Assembly (NCBI GenBank): GCA_022539475.1
Contig: VCMS01000088.1
Span: 110,908-174,907, forward strand
Direction of reading: 5' to 3'
Source of the DNA: Gracilaria domingensis
Lineage: Eukaryota > Rhodophyta > Florideophyceae > Gracilariales > Gracilariaceae
Length of the DNA: 64,000 bases
The notes under the pieces were generated by a model. The model did not search any database, had not been told where the DNA came from, and saw only the letters and a program-made list of their open reading frames with translations. Position 1 is the first letter of the stretch. Each line of letters opens with the position of its first letter. Positions 40,006-50,410 of this stretch are shown piece after piece. Made by a program: the position numbers and the translations under genes.

Positions 40006-40330
40006 AAACGTCCGCGTAAACCGAAGCGCGCCAGGCGTTGACGTTGACGCGGAGCGCGCCTGGCGCGCAGCAAGTCAACGTCCGCGGAGCGCGCGCAGCG
40101 CGTAAACGTCCACGTAAACGGAAGCGCGATGCGCGTAAACGTCCACATAAACGGAGGCTCGCGGCGCACGTAAACGGAACGTGTCATTGGTGGCGGCGAC
40201 GCGCTCCTCCGCGTGGCGCATCCGATTACGAGCGCGTAAACGTCCACGTAAACGGAGGCGCGCACACGGAGTGTGTCATTGGCGGGGGGGGCTGCTGCGC
40301 GCTTCGGTAAACGGAGGCGCGTGGCGTGCG
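40006..40330. repeat. CGTAAACGTCCACGTAAACGG repeat array
   Basis: At least five irregular copies of a core CGTAAACGTCCACGTAAACG followed by GAGGCGCG, at about 40006, 40099, 40130, 40233 and 40305. A downstream part GTGTCATTGGYGG is seen at 40182 and 40272, giving a rough 90-bp period. No coding capacity. Confidence 0.75.
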
Positions 40331-40737
40331 CCTGACGCGCTTCTGGCGTGATTTGCAAAGGGAAGCACCGTGCTTCGCAATCTTTGATTGAATCTCAATA
40401 ATTGAAATTATTTGCGAGCTACACCGCTGGTTCGAGGGCGTGGATCGCACGCGCGCAGTAGAGCCAAGTTGTCTGCTCCGCTCTGTGAGCGCAACACGAA
40501 AGCCGGGAAGAACAAGTCCCGTCCGTCCGGTCACTGGAGTACCCTGCTCCATGCCGGACAGAATTGACTTTATTGAGTAAAATCGGAGAGTCCTCTGGTC
40601 CGCTCCTCGTCTCCCCCGAGCTGCCCGAGCTGCGCGGCAGCTCAAGGGGCAATCAGACTTGTCGCCTTCTTTGGCAGCAAAATGCGCACGTGCACGTGCG
40701 CGTGCGCGCATTGTTAAATGGCGCGCCGTGCCAGGCA

Positions 40738-40748
40738 GCTGCGCAGTC
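40738..40748. repeat. Left target-site duplication of truncated LINE
   Basis: GCTGCGCAGTC, repeated exactly at 40831-40841. Confidence 0.85.
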
Positions 40749-40830
40749 TCTCTCTCTCTCTGTTTATGGGTGTACCCTTGGGTAACAGCCTAATTCCGGC
40801 GTGCTACAGAACGCTTCTGTTGAAAGAAAA
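40749..40830 (-). mobile_element. 5'-truncated LINE insertion (82 bp)
   Basis: Same sequence as the 3' end of the LINE at 12512-12592 (TC-repeat tail, CTGTTTATGGGTGTA, AACAGCCTAATTCCGGCGTG, TGCTACAGAACG) apart from a 10-bp insertion at about 40775-40784. The insert is flanked by an 11-bp duplication, GCTGCGCAGTC (40738-40748 and 40831-40841). Element orientation is minus: the dinucleotide tail is at the left. A classic short 5'-truncated target-primed insertion. Confidence 0.9.
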
Positions 40831-40841
40831 GCTGCGCAGTC

Positions 40842-42310
40842 AAAACGGGCGCGTGGCGCGGCGGCGCGCATGCCGCGGCGCTGGGTTGGCTGTGTTGGCT
40901 TTCCGCGCTGCGTGTTCGGCGCACGCGCTTTTCAATCGTGCCAGCCGTTCGGACTCAGTCCACATGCGCAATGGCAGCAAAGCCGGGAGCTTTTTCCCTC
41001 CAACGTCGCCGCTTGCCCACAGCCGAAGCCAGTGGATCAACTGAACATGAACGTCACCGAAGCGTGTTCACTGCCAAGCGCTTAGGCGAACAGCAGCAGA
41101 TGAAGTGAATCTGAGAAGAGACCCACCAGTTTTCTGAATGTGTACACGATCACGAGCGGCAAGCACAAACTGAAGATGCGCCTAATCCTCATGGCTTTCG
41201 GTACCCAACTCTTGATCAGCATGCAAAGAATGTGTTGGAGTAACGCGCAGACCGAAGGGCGAAGTAGAACGCTGGCGATTGTGCTGCTTTCAGGCTTTCG
41301 AAGGAGCAGGAGCAGCAGCCATTTGCTGCCACCTGCGTTCACCACAGTGGATTGACGCTCTGACAACAATTGAGAGCCAGCGGAATCGCAAGCTCAAGTA
41401 GAATTCGTGCGCAACGTGTTGGATGATCTATCAGGATAAACAAAGTGGAATTAAGCCTACTTAGAAGCTAGTGGAGGCAGTATCCGGCCATGTGAAGGTG
41501 GTGGCACTACGCGAACAATCTGATTGCCGTGAAGAAAACGTGCGCTGGTGCTTCTAAGTGGCTGCGATACGGTGTAGACCTAACTTCCTGCAGCAAAGGT
41601 ATGAATGTGCCCGTGATTCGTTTTTGCTCTGTACGGATAATCATAGAAATATCACGGCGGTATAGGCTCCCTTCGCGTGCGCCACACGCACCGCCCACGG
41701 AAATCTTGAATACTCAGCTGTGTTAGCTTCGTAGCTGCAACGCCGCATGCTGCCGCACCAGGCATGTGCGCGCGACGTGCAGCGCTGACGTTACCATAGT
41801 GTACATCAAGCGCAATACGTTACATTTGGTGCCACCCCTCTCTTTTGTGGGCGGTGCTCATGATAGCTTCGCGTGGAGGTGTGGAAACGCTGACCAATTT
41901 TGGTTTTGGCATTCTATCTAGAATCGCATCTGATTCACTTGAAACTCAATTGTATTCGAGTTTGAATGCATCAAGTACGAGTTACAGGATCATAACTCGT
42001 AGGCAGTGGGTGAGCATCGCAATTCGCAGCTCCAGATTCCTCCTCGGAACACTTTGTCGAGTTTGCGGTCGCCATTCGGTGCTGCCATGATGTGGCCATC
42101 ACCACGATAATCTAGCGACGTATGCCGCTCATCAATGGTATATTAATCGGTGATCTGTACCCTTCGCATAGATTTTTGCCTAAAAATCCAAATACACGTG
42201 TCAGCAAATGTTGCCTCTGGAAGGCATCAAGGTACCCAGATTTTAGAGGTTTTTTTAGCGGGGTGCGATTTTAGGGGGTTTTGGGTGGGTACAGATTTGA
42301 CGCATCAGGA
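40842..42310. other. Spacer; possible hydrophobic family A-like fragment at 41082-41369 (minus)
   Basis: The minus frame 41369-41082 (95 codons) contains LLQHILCMLIKSW and IFSLCLPLVIVYTFRKLVGLFSD, which recalls the membrane region of family A, but the similarity is weak. 41515-41650 is a diverged copy of 39570-39725. Nothing else recognised. Confidence 0.3.
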
Positions 42311-42373
42311 GTTAGTATTCTATTAAATAATATGATCAGAATTTCTGATCACATTATTTAATAAAATACCAAC
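42311..42373. repeat. Hairpin, 30-bp arms, 3-nt loop, AT-rich
   Basis: GTTAGTATTCTATTAAATAA... and ...TTATTTAATAAAATACCAAC pair with about three mismatches around ATT. Confidence 0.9.
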
Positions 42374-42745
42374 TCTTGCGACCTCTGACTGGCCGGCACT
42401 CCACTCCACTCCGCAGCCAGTTGCGCCTCCTATTAGCCACGAACAGAACCATGCCGTAGTTGTGGAACGTCATGTTAACTTATTGAAACTTCTGTTCAGA
42501 ATGACGCGCGCTACCCCTGCAGCGTACACTCAGGGAGCATAATTTGCTTGCTCTCTGGCGATCATTGGAGCTTGTTCCTCTGCTCAGCTTTGCTGCAGCG
42601 AGTCGCATGCGAGGTGACGTGTCCCAAAGGACAAGATTGTGACGGTTATCCTTATAACCCTTCATGATTTCTGACTCGTTTCGTACTTTTTTGACTTCTG
42701 TTCACCTTCATATGCCCTTCACAAGTGCTATGCCCACCACTGGTG

Positions 42746-42877
42746 GCCACAGCGTACGACATGTTCATCTTAAGAGTGCACACGGGGATGTATTCCTGGT
42801 GGGCCACCATTCCTGGTGGGCCACCAGGAATACATCCCCGTGTGCACTCTTAAGATGAACATGTCGCACGCTGTGGC
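42746..42877. repeat. Long hairpin, 57-bp arms with one mismatch, 18-nt loop
   Basis: Left arm 42746-42802 and right arm 42821-42877 are reverse complements except at one position (GCGTACGAC against GTCGCACGC). The loop GCCACCATTCCTGGTGGG can itself fold. Confidence 0.95.
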
Positions 42878-43400
42878 GCCGGACAAGTGTGCTAGCCCTA
42901 TACCCCCCGCATCCTCAACATTATCGAGACCACTCAGCCGGCTGATCTGCGTTGTCGCAAACCGATCCTCGTCTGGCTAACACTCATGCGTATATGCGCT
43001 TCTTTAACGTTGAAAATTCCCTAGTTTCGATAGCGCTATCCACCGTGAACACCCCAAGCTCTCGATAACACCTCGTTGGCCACTGCCGTTAATGTATCCA
43101 TCTGGTGGAGTAGCGCAATGTCTTATTGATACTATGTCATTCCCTTACTTCTCACCACTGCCGTGCCTCGTTGCCGACATACATCGCCTCCACCATACTT
43201 ACGAGCCCGGCCCATTCAGTGCGTTTGAACACTGCCAACCTTTTCCCGTGACGTTCCTTGATATTCTGCATTCACATAAAACGAACAGCGAGAAGCTTGT
43301 CCCGAACCATTCGCACCCGTTCCCACCCTTCGTCAATCTTCAAATCGTGCCGAGCAAATTTCACCTTCTGCCCACATTACCCTAGTATAGGGTCCTCAAA
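42878..43400. other. Spacer and promoter region of family A gene
   Basis: No gene recognised; the frame 43092-43385 looks fortuitous. Confidence 0.4.
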
Positions 43401-44537
43401 ATGCGCCATGTCGGCGCCGCACAGCGTCGAAACCCGTGCTTCCTATCTCAACTCGCTCTGCTCGTGCTAGCGCTTTTCTTGAGTCCTGCTTACCCCGTAC
43501 CATCCAGCATCGACCTGATCTCGACCCAGTCGCCGTCATCCGAACAAACTTCCTCTTCCTCACCCGCGTTGGTACGAGTGTCCATCGTGTCCATCTTTCT
43601 CATCGTGCTATTCCGCTTCATAGCACACCGCCTCGATATTCTCTCTGACCGTTTTCCAGATAATCTCAGCATACTTTACGCTCAAATTGCGTTTCTTATC
43701 GCAGCGTACTACATTTCTGCTCCGATTGGGTTGGCTATCTCGGTGCACGGAATTGTCTCGGCCTCGCTTGAAAGTGGCTTGGCCGGCATTTCTGTACTCG
43801 CTGCCACCTACTTTGCCAACTATTCGTCGTGGAGCAGCTGTTCTAGACTTTGTCAGCTATGGTATCGCATACCTGATCCTGCATGGCTTTCTGAAACTGG
43901 GCGTGACAACTTAGCGAGCACCATCAGAGCGCTCATTCGACTCGCTATGGACGACGATTCCTCTACGCATCTCCCATTTCACGAGCGCGTCGAGTTGGCC
44001 ATGTTGCTCCTCAAGTTTTCAGGACCCATTGTTTCCGGTACTTCTGCTGATAACGATCGGTCTGTCGAAGTTGATGTAGCCCAATCACCTTGTACACTTC
44101 GATCCTCCGCGTTATGGAAGGACGCATTCGAAGGTGTAGAAGGTAGGTGGCTTCTCAACTGGGCCCAGCAGCCTCAAAGCCCCATTCAAAGCCCCGTTCT
44201 GAGACTGTCTCCTGACGCCGACTTGTTTCCGGAAAGGGAATCACCGACAAGCATTTTTGGGTCTCCTCATACCTACGGAAATAGATTCTTACTGCCGGCC
44301 AGCGTAGGTGACACTCACGAGCAATCGCCGTGTCACGCATGTGATCAGGATTCGCAGCCCGAAGTCACAGCAGCAGATGGGCACAGAATGGAACAACGAT
44401 TGAGCGCTGATGATAATCTTCGATATGTCGTTGCTGTCCAAGACTGGATAAGACCCATCAGGCATGGTGACTCAGATCGATCCAATAGCCTTCAGTTCTA
44501 CAAATGGGTTATGAAGATTGACGAAATGGAGGTATAG
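43401..44537 (+). CDS. Family A: shorter member with signal peptide and membrane segments
   Basis: 378 residues from ATG 43401. Cleavable-signal-like start (FLSQLALLVLALFLSPAYP), membrane segments at about 57-75 and 88-135 (ILYAQIAFLIAAYYISAPIG). It has only one copy of the helical unit (about 170-215: RDNLASTIRALIRLAMDDD, then LPFHERVELAMLLLKFSG), where the 36809 protein has three. The family W-block is present as FEGVEGRWLLNWA, then a Ser/Pro-rich linker, and the C-terminus YVVAVQDWIRPIRHGDSDRS matches the family C-terminus. It lies 524 bp after the long hairpin. Confidence 0.7.
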   Translation: MRHVGAAQRRNPCFLSQLALLVLALFLSPAYPVPSSIDLISTQSPSSEQTSSSSPALVRVSIVSIFLIVLFRFIAHRLDILSDRFPDNLSILYAQIAFLIAAYYISAPIGLAISVHGIVSASLESGLAGISVLAATYFANYSSWSSCSRLCQLWYRIPDPAWLSETGRDNLASTIRALIRLAMDDDSSTHLPFHERVELAMLLLKFSGPIVSGTSADNDRSVEVDVAQSPCTLRSSALWKDAFEGVEGRWLLNWAQQPQSPIQSPVLRLSPDADLFPERESPTSIFGSPHTYGNRFLLPASVGDTHEQSPCHACDQDSQPEVTAADGHRMEQRLSADDNLRYVVAVQDWIRPIRHGDSDRSNSLQFYKWVMKIDEMEV

Positions 44538-45017
44538 TCGTCTTCAGCCTCATCAGTAGCTCTTCTCTGCCTCTTTTTTATCTGTTAGCCCGTATTAGCC
44601 GACTCTGAACAAAAACACGTTGACTATCTGACTTGACGGTGTCGAAAAAGTACTCAAGAAAATAGTCATAGAGCATCAAAAACAGCTCTATGGGACTATA
44701 TAAGAGTCAATGTGCGCCGCAAGATGAATCCAGAACCATAAAACTTCAACAATCCTTTCCATGCTGTGCCTGATTGAATCATCGCTCTTATTTGATTACC
44801 TGCTCTCATTGTAGGTCAGACGTTACCATGACAATCACGGCCTAATTTGCTTTCTCTATCAGATTCTCAGTGCGATGCCATGATATGATGCCGAGGGGTT
44901 CACTCCGGCCCGGTACACCCGAAAAAGGTACACGGTACCGTATCTGATCTTGAACGTCGTCCATATTATTTGTCTGCAGGTTTATTGCAATCTTGAAGGT
45001 GCAAATTGTAGGCCACC
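44538..45017. other. Spacer, partly shared with 35340-35455
   Basis: 44938-45017 is the 3' flank shared with the 35-kb family B copy. A small inverted repeat (AGTCATAGAGC...GCTCTATGGGACT) is at about 44664-44697. Confidence 0.5.
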
Positions 45018-46760
45018 CTACATAACCATGCAAGATCTTACAAAATGAGAAACAGGCTGAGAAAGGTTATCGGAACTACCAATTGACCCAGAAGAAGACT
45101 CGTCGATTGAATCAACGTGCGAACTCATTTGGCTGCCTTGTTGACTCCGGCTGGCACGCTCCATCGTTGATGCATGTCTCCCTGCCATCAGCGGCGAAGT
45201 AGCCCTAGTCTTTACCCCACCTTTATGCTCAGTATCCTCTCTAGCATTAGCATATTCTCCAGGGATGCCTGTCATACTCCCGACTTTCTTTTCTCCAATT
45301 TCGGCAGCTTTGGCGTCTTCGGTGGCGGCTTTTGTGGCTTCGACGGCTTTACCAGTTTCAGACTCCGCGTTCCCGATCTTGACACCTATGAAACAGCTTT
45401 GCTCATCTCGCGCAGTGATTTCATCATCATTTCCATCCCCGCTACTGAGAAGACCACCGTCACACGATAGCCCGGGGTGTACATGACATGATTCAGACGT
45501 CGCCGCCTGTTCACAGCCATCATTAGTCATCCTTTAGCTCGAACCTGATCCAAAAAGGGACTTCATTTTCTGCACATGTCCCGATAGGTGCTTGGAGAGT
45601 TCTTGAACGGAGAGCAGCGGAGGTTGCTCGCTTTCCTTCACGTAGAGCACTGACTCGGACTCTTCCAGTTCAGATGCACCTGGCTTCTCATTGTTCAAAG
45701 GCATCGATTCCGAAGTCAGAACTGTTACTTTCGGGGAGGACGATACTTTGCGAATGATGACGTTATCAGGAACAACGGAATGATCCACTCGTAGCGAACG
45801 CACCAACGTTTTGACATTTCCATATGGAATGGTAGCCGTGAATGCACCTTTCGGATCGCGAATAACATCGAAACTTCCAATCGGCACCACTACATCTGCC
45901 GCCACATTCTGAGGATCTATTGAGATTGGAGCACAAGTTTCTTTGCGATTTCGGCTGTGTGCAGAAGATTTTGCTTCTTCTAATGCTCTGCACTTGTTAC
46001 CCGCAACTGTTTTATCCACGCCAGAGCTTTCTTCCGCAAACATGCTTCTCAAGTTTCTCACTTTCCCAGCTGGAATGCTATTTTCTGGTGTGTCGCACGC
46101 GACCGCTTCCGCAGAACTGTGTTCTCCAAGCAATTCTCGGGAACTATTGGAATCTGAGCTGGAACGTTCAATAAGAAGCATGCTGCATTCTCGGACCCTT
46201 CCTTCCTTGCTGCAGGGCGCCGCAGAGGATTCTTGAGATACTTTGGCAGAATTCTTTGCTCCTACAGAGGAGCCTTGTCCCGCATGCAGATGTCCATCTT
46301 TCCTGATTTCACCGTGAGCGGTCAACGACCAGGTTGCTTTAAACACAAAGCTTCCTGTTGAACTCAGCTTTGCAAGTGTCTTTACGACCATGCCTTTCTC
46401 AACGACTGGCAAGTCATCCGCACCGTCTGCTTTGCTCTTAACTCGGTGAGGAGTGTCACCCACTCTGTCTTGCGCTTCGTCCTTCTCCTCTGGCTCTTCA
46501 ACTATTTCCACCCATTCACCGTCATGATCGTCAGGCATGGTCTCTACTTTTCCTCTGAACGAGTCAGCGCCAACACCAGACTTATCATGAGAGGGCTCTT
46601 CATCGTCCTGGAGTGATGCTGATTGACTAGAAACCATATTCGGGCTTTCGGTCTCAAGTTCATCACCGTCCGTCGCATCTGAGGTGAAAGAATTCCAACA
46701 GAAGCAGTCTATTGTTTTCGACAGCTTACCAAACACGCTTCGAAATCTCGTGCCCAACAT
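45018..46760 (-). pseudogene. Family B gene, one in-frame stop
   Basis: The minus-strand frame from ATG 46760 runs 408 codons to TAA 45536-45534, then stays open in the same frame for 170 codons to 45018. The copy at 35-36 kb has GAA at the TAA position and similar sequence on both sides, so the downstream part was once coding: one nonsense change from a 579-residue protein. The protein is acidic and Ser/Glu-rich (GEWVEIVEEPEEKDEAQD), with a more ordered centre (SFDVIRDPKGAFTATIPYGN, VKTLVRSLRVDHSVVPDN). No domain recognised. If TAA 45534 is the natural stop this would be an intact 408-residue gene. Confidence 0.65.
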
Positions 46761-46913
46761 ACTCGTCGGAGTGAAACGAGCTTGACGAGAATGACCAGCG
46801 TTTGCGGCCTTCTCAATTGCTTCTGGAGCTTTGAACTGCCCTCCCCTGTGCTCGTCATTCCGCTGCCCACACGTGAGTCTTGACGCGCATAGAGATCACA
46901 TTCAATGCACTCC

Positions 46914-47294
46914 TCAGGCTGCACGTTCTTCTTTAACCCCGAAATAGCCTCCAATCGCTTCATCTCTTGTATATTTCCTCCAATATCTCCACTTCTGCTT
47001 CCACTCTTCTTGGATCCAATAACAATCCTTCATCCTTCTATCTGTTATGTGTGTTGTGAAGCAGTCCATAACGCCAGAAGCTATCCTTAGATATAACCGT
47101 TTTAGAATCTCGAGGTATTCGGAATGAGTCTGGCAAACAGAACCCTCAGAAGTCGCTGCCGGCTCATCGGCCTCCCTTTTTATTGCAAACAGCACAGGAG
47201 AGCATAACATGCTCGGGGTCGGTACGAATGCACTCTTCTGCTCGTCATAACAATTTGTCAGTTGAAAGCAACCCACAGAACTGCGTATTAGCAT
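46914..47294 (-). CDS. Unclassified 126-codon frame upstream of family B
   Basis: The frame contains ILKRLYLRIASGVMDCFTTH and ripe-looking charged segments, and neighbouring frames (47448-47245, 46963-46709) are also open, so an exon-split or frameshifted gene is possible. No family recognised. Low confidence. Confidence 0.2.
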   Translation of the reverse strand: MLIRSSVGCFQLTNCYDEQKSAFVPTPSMLCSPVLFAIKREADEPAATSEGSVCQTHSEYLEILKRLYLRIASGVMDCFTTHITDRRMKDCYWIQEEWKQKWRYWRKYTRDEAIGGYFGVKEERAA

Positions 47295-47440
47295 CGAATT
47301 TCAACATGTGAAGTTTCTGAACGCCTCTCCACCCACTTTTTGGTGTGCATCTGTACAACCGCCTCTGCATATCCTCTGCCGCTTGGAATAAACATTTGAA
47401 GCATTGAAGGTACATATTCCCACCATCTGAGTGGAAGCCA

Positions 47441-48049
47441 ATGTGCAATGCGTGTCAATCGCTCGTCAATTACTCTTCAATCATTTCACTCCCCAGCGCC
47501 CTTCCAAACGAAACCAAGTCCTATCGGCACAAGCTAAAAGCTCTTTTTCCACTCTCTACTCACAAAATATATATCATTCGATCCATAAAGACTCACCTGT
47601 ATTCTGATTTTCATCTCCCGAGAAAGCTAAAGAACCAAAACTTTATCTGCAATCTCCAATCACGTTCTTTTATCAACATTTCATTCCCGCAACTCAGGGC
47701 CATAATCACCACCTTTTGCCTGGGCATCTCCCAATCCAAGACGCCCCATTTCTGGCAGGGTACTACCAGAAGGTTTTCGGTGCGCGACGGAGGAGGAACC
47801 CTTTTCTTCTCAAGCTCTGGCGGCCAGCTGCGCACAATTCCGTGGCTTGTGGCTTGTAGCTACTTGGGGTTGATAAAACATCTAACGCAGCCTGAACAAC
47901 TTCATGGTGTTTCTCTCGGAGAGATCTTCCTCAAGACGAACCTCGAAGGTTTCGAAGAGCTTTCGATACTTCCGGAGCAGTTGAGGGTATCGAACTTCGA
48001 TAATCGAAGGCTGCGTTCTGAACTGCAGAATCTGAGGGTCGTTAAGTAG
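47441..48049 (+). CDS. Unclassified 202-codon frame
   Basis: ATG 47441 to TAG 48049. Basic, Ser/Leu-rich N-terminal half; the end has LHGVSLGEIFLKTNLEGFEEL. No signal peptide, membrane segment or family recognised. It is long for chance at this composition but lacks support. Confidence 0.3.
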   Translation: MCNACQSLVNYSSIISLPSALPNETKSYRHKLKALFPLSTHKIYIIRSIKTHLYSDFHLPRKLKNQNFICNLQSRSFINISFPQLRAIITTFCLGISQSKTPHFWQGTTRRFSVRDGGGTLFFSSSGGQLRTIPWLVACSYLGLIKHLTQPEQLHGVSLGEIFLKTNLEGFEELSILPEQLRVSNFDNRRLRSELQNLRVVK

Positions 48050-48489
48050 TATCGAAAGAGTTCACAAGACATCGGCTTTTCGAAGTATCTAATTTATATT
48101 TTTCAAAAAATCAGAATGATCTCAAATGCCCACCTGGAGATCAAGTATCATAATAATATTATTACCCGAAGGATGACCCCTACTGGCACCCGCAAACTGA
48201 TGGCAAATTCTTTCTACACTGCCATGTAGCGAAAATGAAGCCTGCGACCCCTGCTACCCGTGTGACCGACAGCGTGACTGACACATGCGTAAGCAGCCTA
48301 AGTACCCCCTTGTAAGCACTGGCAGAGGCTGCAAACAAGGCTACCAAACACATAGTAGTATCTCGACGAACAAAGAATGAACTTGTACATGCACTGAAAG
48401 CACTTCTTCTCATGCGTGAGAAGGTGGGTCATAAGATGGTCACCGTCGGCGGATACTCTGGCGGCTGAGCGCAAAATACAACGATCCAT
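48050..48489. other. Spacer or unrecognisable 5' part of MutS2 relic
   Basis: No readable homology; if the MutS2 gene once extended here it has decayed beyond recognition. Confidence 0.4.
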
Positions 48490-50370
48490 AGATACTGAAG
48501 AGCATCCTTAAACGCTCTGTGGTGCATGATGTGAGTGCGTCGGGAGGCATTACATACTTGAAGCTTGCAGCAGTGCGGAACTTAAACGATTGACTTCGTA
48601 TGTCGGCTACAAAAGAAAGCGCCAAAAATAGCAACGTGTTGAGGGAGTTGAGCGACTTTTCTGTCCTCTTCCGCTACGATATGGTGTAGTTAAGCAAAAT
48701 TCTTCGTCAGCTGGCTGTCGCTGCGGCCAATCCGAGAGACTCTCACGAGCTGGAGGCCGTGGACGTGACGTTTGATGATTTTAACCCGCTAAGATTTCTG
48801 GGCGTGCGGCATCCACTGCTGTAGTGGCGAGCCATTACACAAGCGCACTCCACACGGCCGCAAACTTCCTCCGAGCAAACAGCAGGAAGTAAAGAGCTGC
48901 TGTGGAAGCGCGATGTGTTTCCGACCAGCTATGAGCTCTCGGATGGTGTTCGATGCGTCTGTGTTACTGGGCCCAATACTGGTAGAAAAACGCTCGCGGA
49001 AAAGACTCTTGGTGCGTCTGTGCTAATGGTGAAGGCTGGTATGTTTGTACTCAGCGTGCTGCAGAGAAGTGGCCATGAAGGTTCTATGTGCGCCCGGATT
49101 CCCTACTTTGATAACGTGCTTGCAGATATTGGTGATGACCAATCGCTTGTGCAATCGTATTCAACGTTCTCGGGGCACGTTGAGAGAATCAAACGTATCC
49201 AGGCCGTGAGTACGTTAGAGTAGTTGGCTTCATTGGACGAGATTGGCTCTGGAACAGTACGTATGATTTTCTTTGTGTTTGCTACAATTTGATACGAATC
49301 TATTAACTTTCTGAGTTCTGTGCGACTGTTGCATACACAGGATTCGGCTGAGGAAGCTGCGTTGGGAATGTCCATTCTCAGACATCTGGCCGTCGGCCAA
49401 TGAACAGCTCTAACTTTTGCTACCACACATCATGGCGAGCATAGAACTCTAGAGTATGCGAAGGACAATTCCGCACTCTTCTTCGAGAACGCGGGCGCGG
49501 AGTTTGACGATGTGAACATGGTGCCGACCTATCCGTTGATCTGAGGGATACCGGGTAGGTCAAATGCTCTTGCTATTGCAGAGTGACTTGGCTTGAATTT
49601 CTCAGTCATTGAGGAGGCACGCTTTCTTTTGAAAGGAGGCTATAGCGAGAACGGGTACAGCTCACGGGTGGACATTGAGAAGATGATACCAAGCCTCGAG
49701 CGTGATAAGAACGCGGCTGAAGCTGCACGCGAGGATACGGAACGCGCTTTACGAGAATCGAAGACAATGCGTTCTGAGTTGGAGGGTCGTCTCCATCGAT
49801 TACGGGAGAATGAGGCGCAGCTCAGAAAGGACCAGAAGAGTGCGATGGAACTCGAAGTGAAGCAGGCAAAGAAACAAATCGCCAAAGTTATTCGGGCGAT
49901 GCAGAAAGGTGGTGGTTTTGCGCAGGCCGCAGGCCGCGAGACGGAAAAGCTGGGGAGGATAAAAGTTCCTGGTGCTGAGACTTCTCCATCGCAAGTTGTG
50001 CGATCGGAATCAATCAACGTTGATGATGTTAGAGAATATGATAAGATGATTGTTCCCAGGCTGAGTGCTAATGAGGTAGAGGTAGTGCAAAAGCTCAGCA
50101 AGAATGAACTGATGGTAGCTATTGGAGCGATGAAGGCAAAAGTGAAAGTCGAGGAAGTCGCATCAGTTAATCAGAGGAAGGTTAAACAGCCCAATGTCAC
50201 ATCCAAACGGAGGCGAGGGAACGGGACGGGTAGCAAGCAGCTCAATGTATGTACGGCACGCGGCACGTGAACTATCTTTCATCAAGGCTTGATTAGCAGG
50301 ACAATTGATGCAAGACCAAGAACATTTGATGAGGCACGAAGAACGGTCAAACGCGTAGGTACGTCGGGCG
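48490..50370 (+). pseudogene. mutS2: MutS2 relic, eight in-frame stops, no frameshift, one intron
   Basis: A single frame reads VVHDVSASG, RNLND, LRELS, GVRHPLL, CVTGPNTGRKT (Walker A; Gly replaced by Arg in GG), YFDNVLADIGDDQSL, STFSGHVERI, LASLDEIGSGT (Walker B), a GT-AG intron at 49257-49340, then LRHLAVGQ, TFATTHHGELRTLEYA, FENAGAEFD, GIPGRSNALAIAE, a coiled coil and the KOW-like IVPRLSANEVEVV...VAIGAMKAKV, and the start of an Smr domain (TIDARPRTFDEARRTVKR). Stops lie at 48591, 48687, 48822, 49221, 49401, 49542, 49584 and 50268, all TGA or TAG. MutS2 is the organelle/bacterial-type MutS paralog. The N-terminal third and the end of Smr are missing; the latter stops next to the mobile element. 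Confidence 0.9.
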
Positions 50371-50410
50371 CAAACGAACCAAAGCTCTTGCAATTTAGCG
50401 TAGCTTCCAT

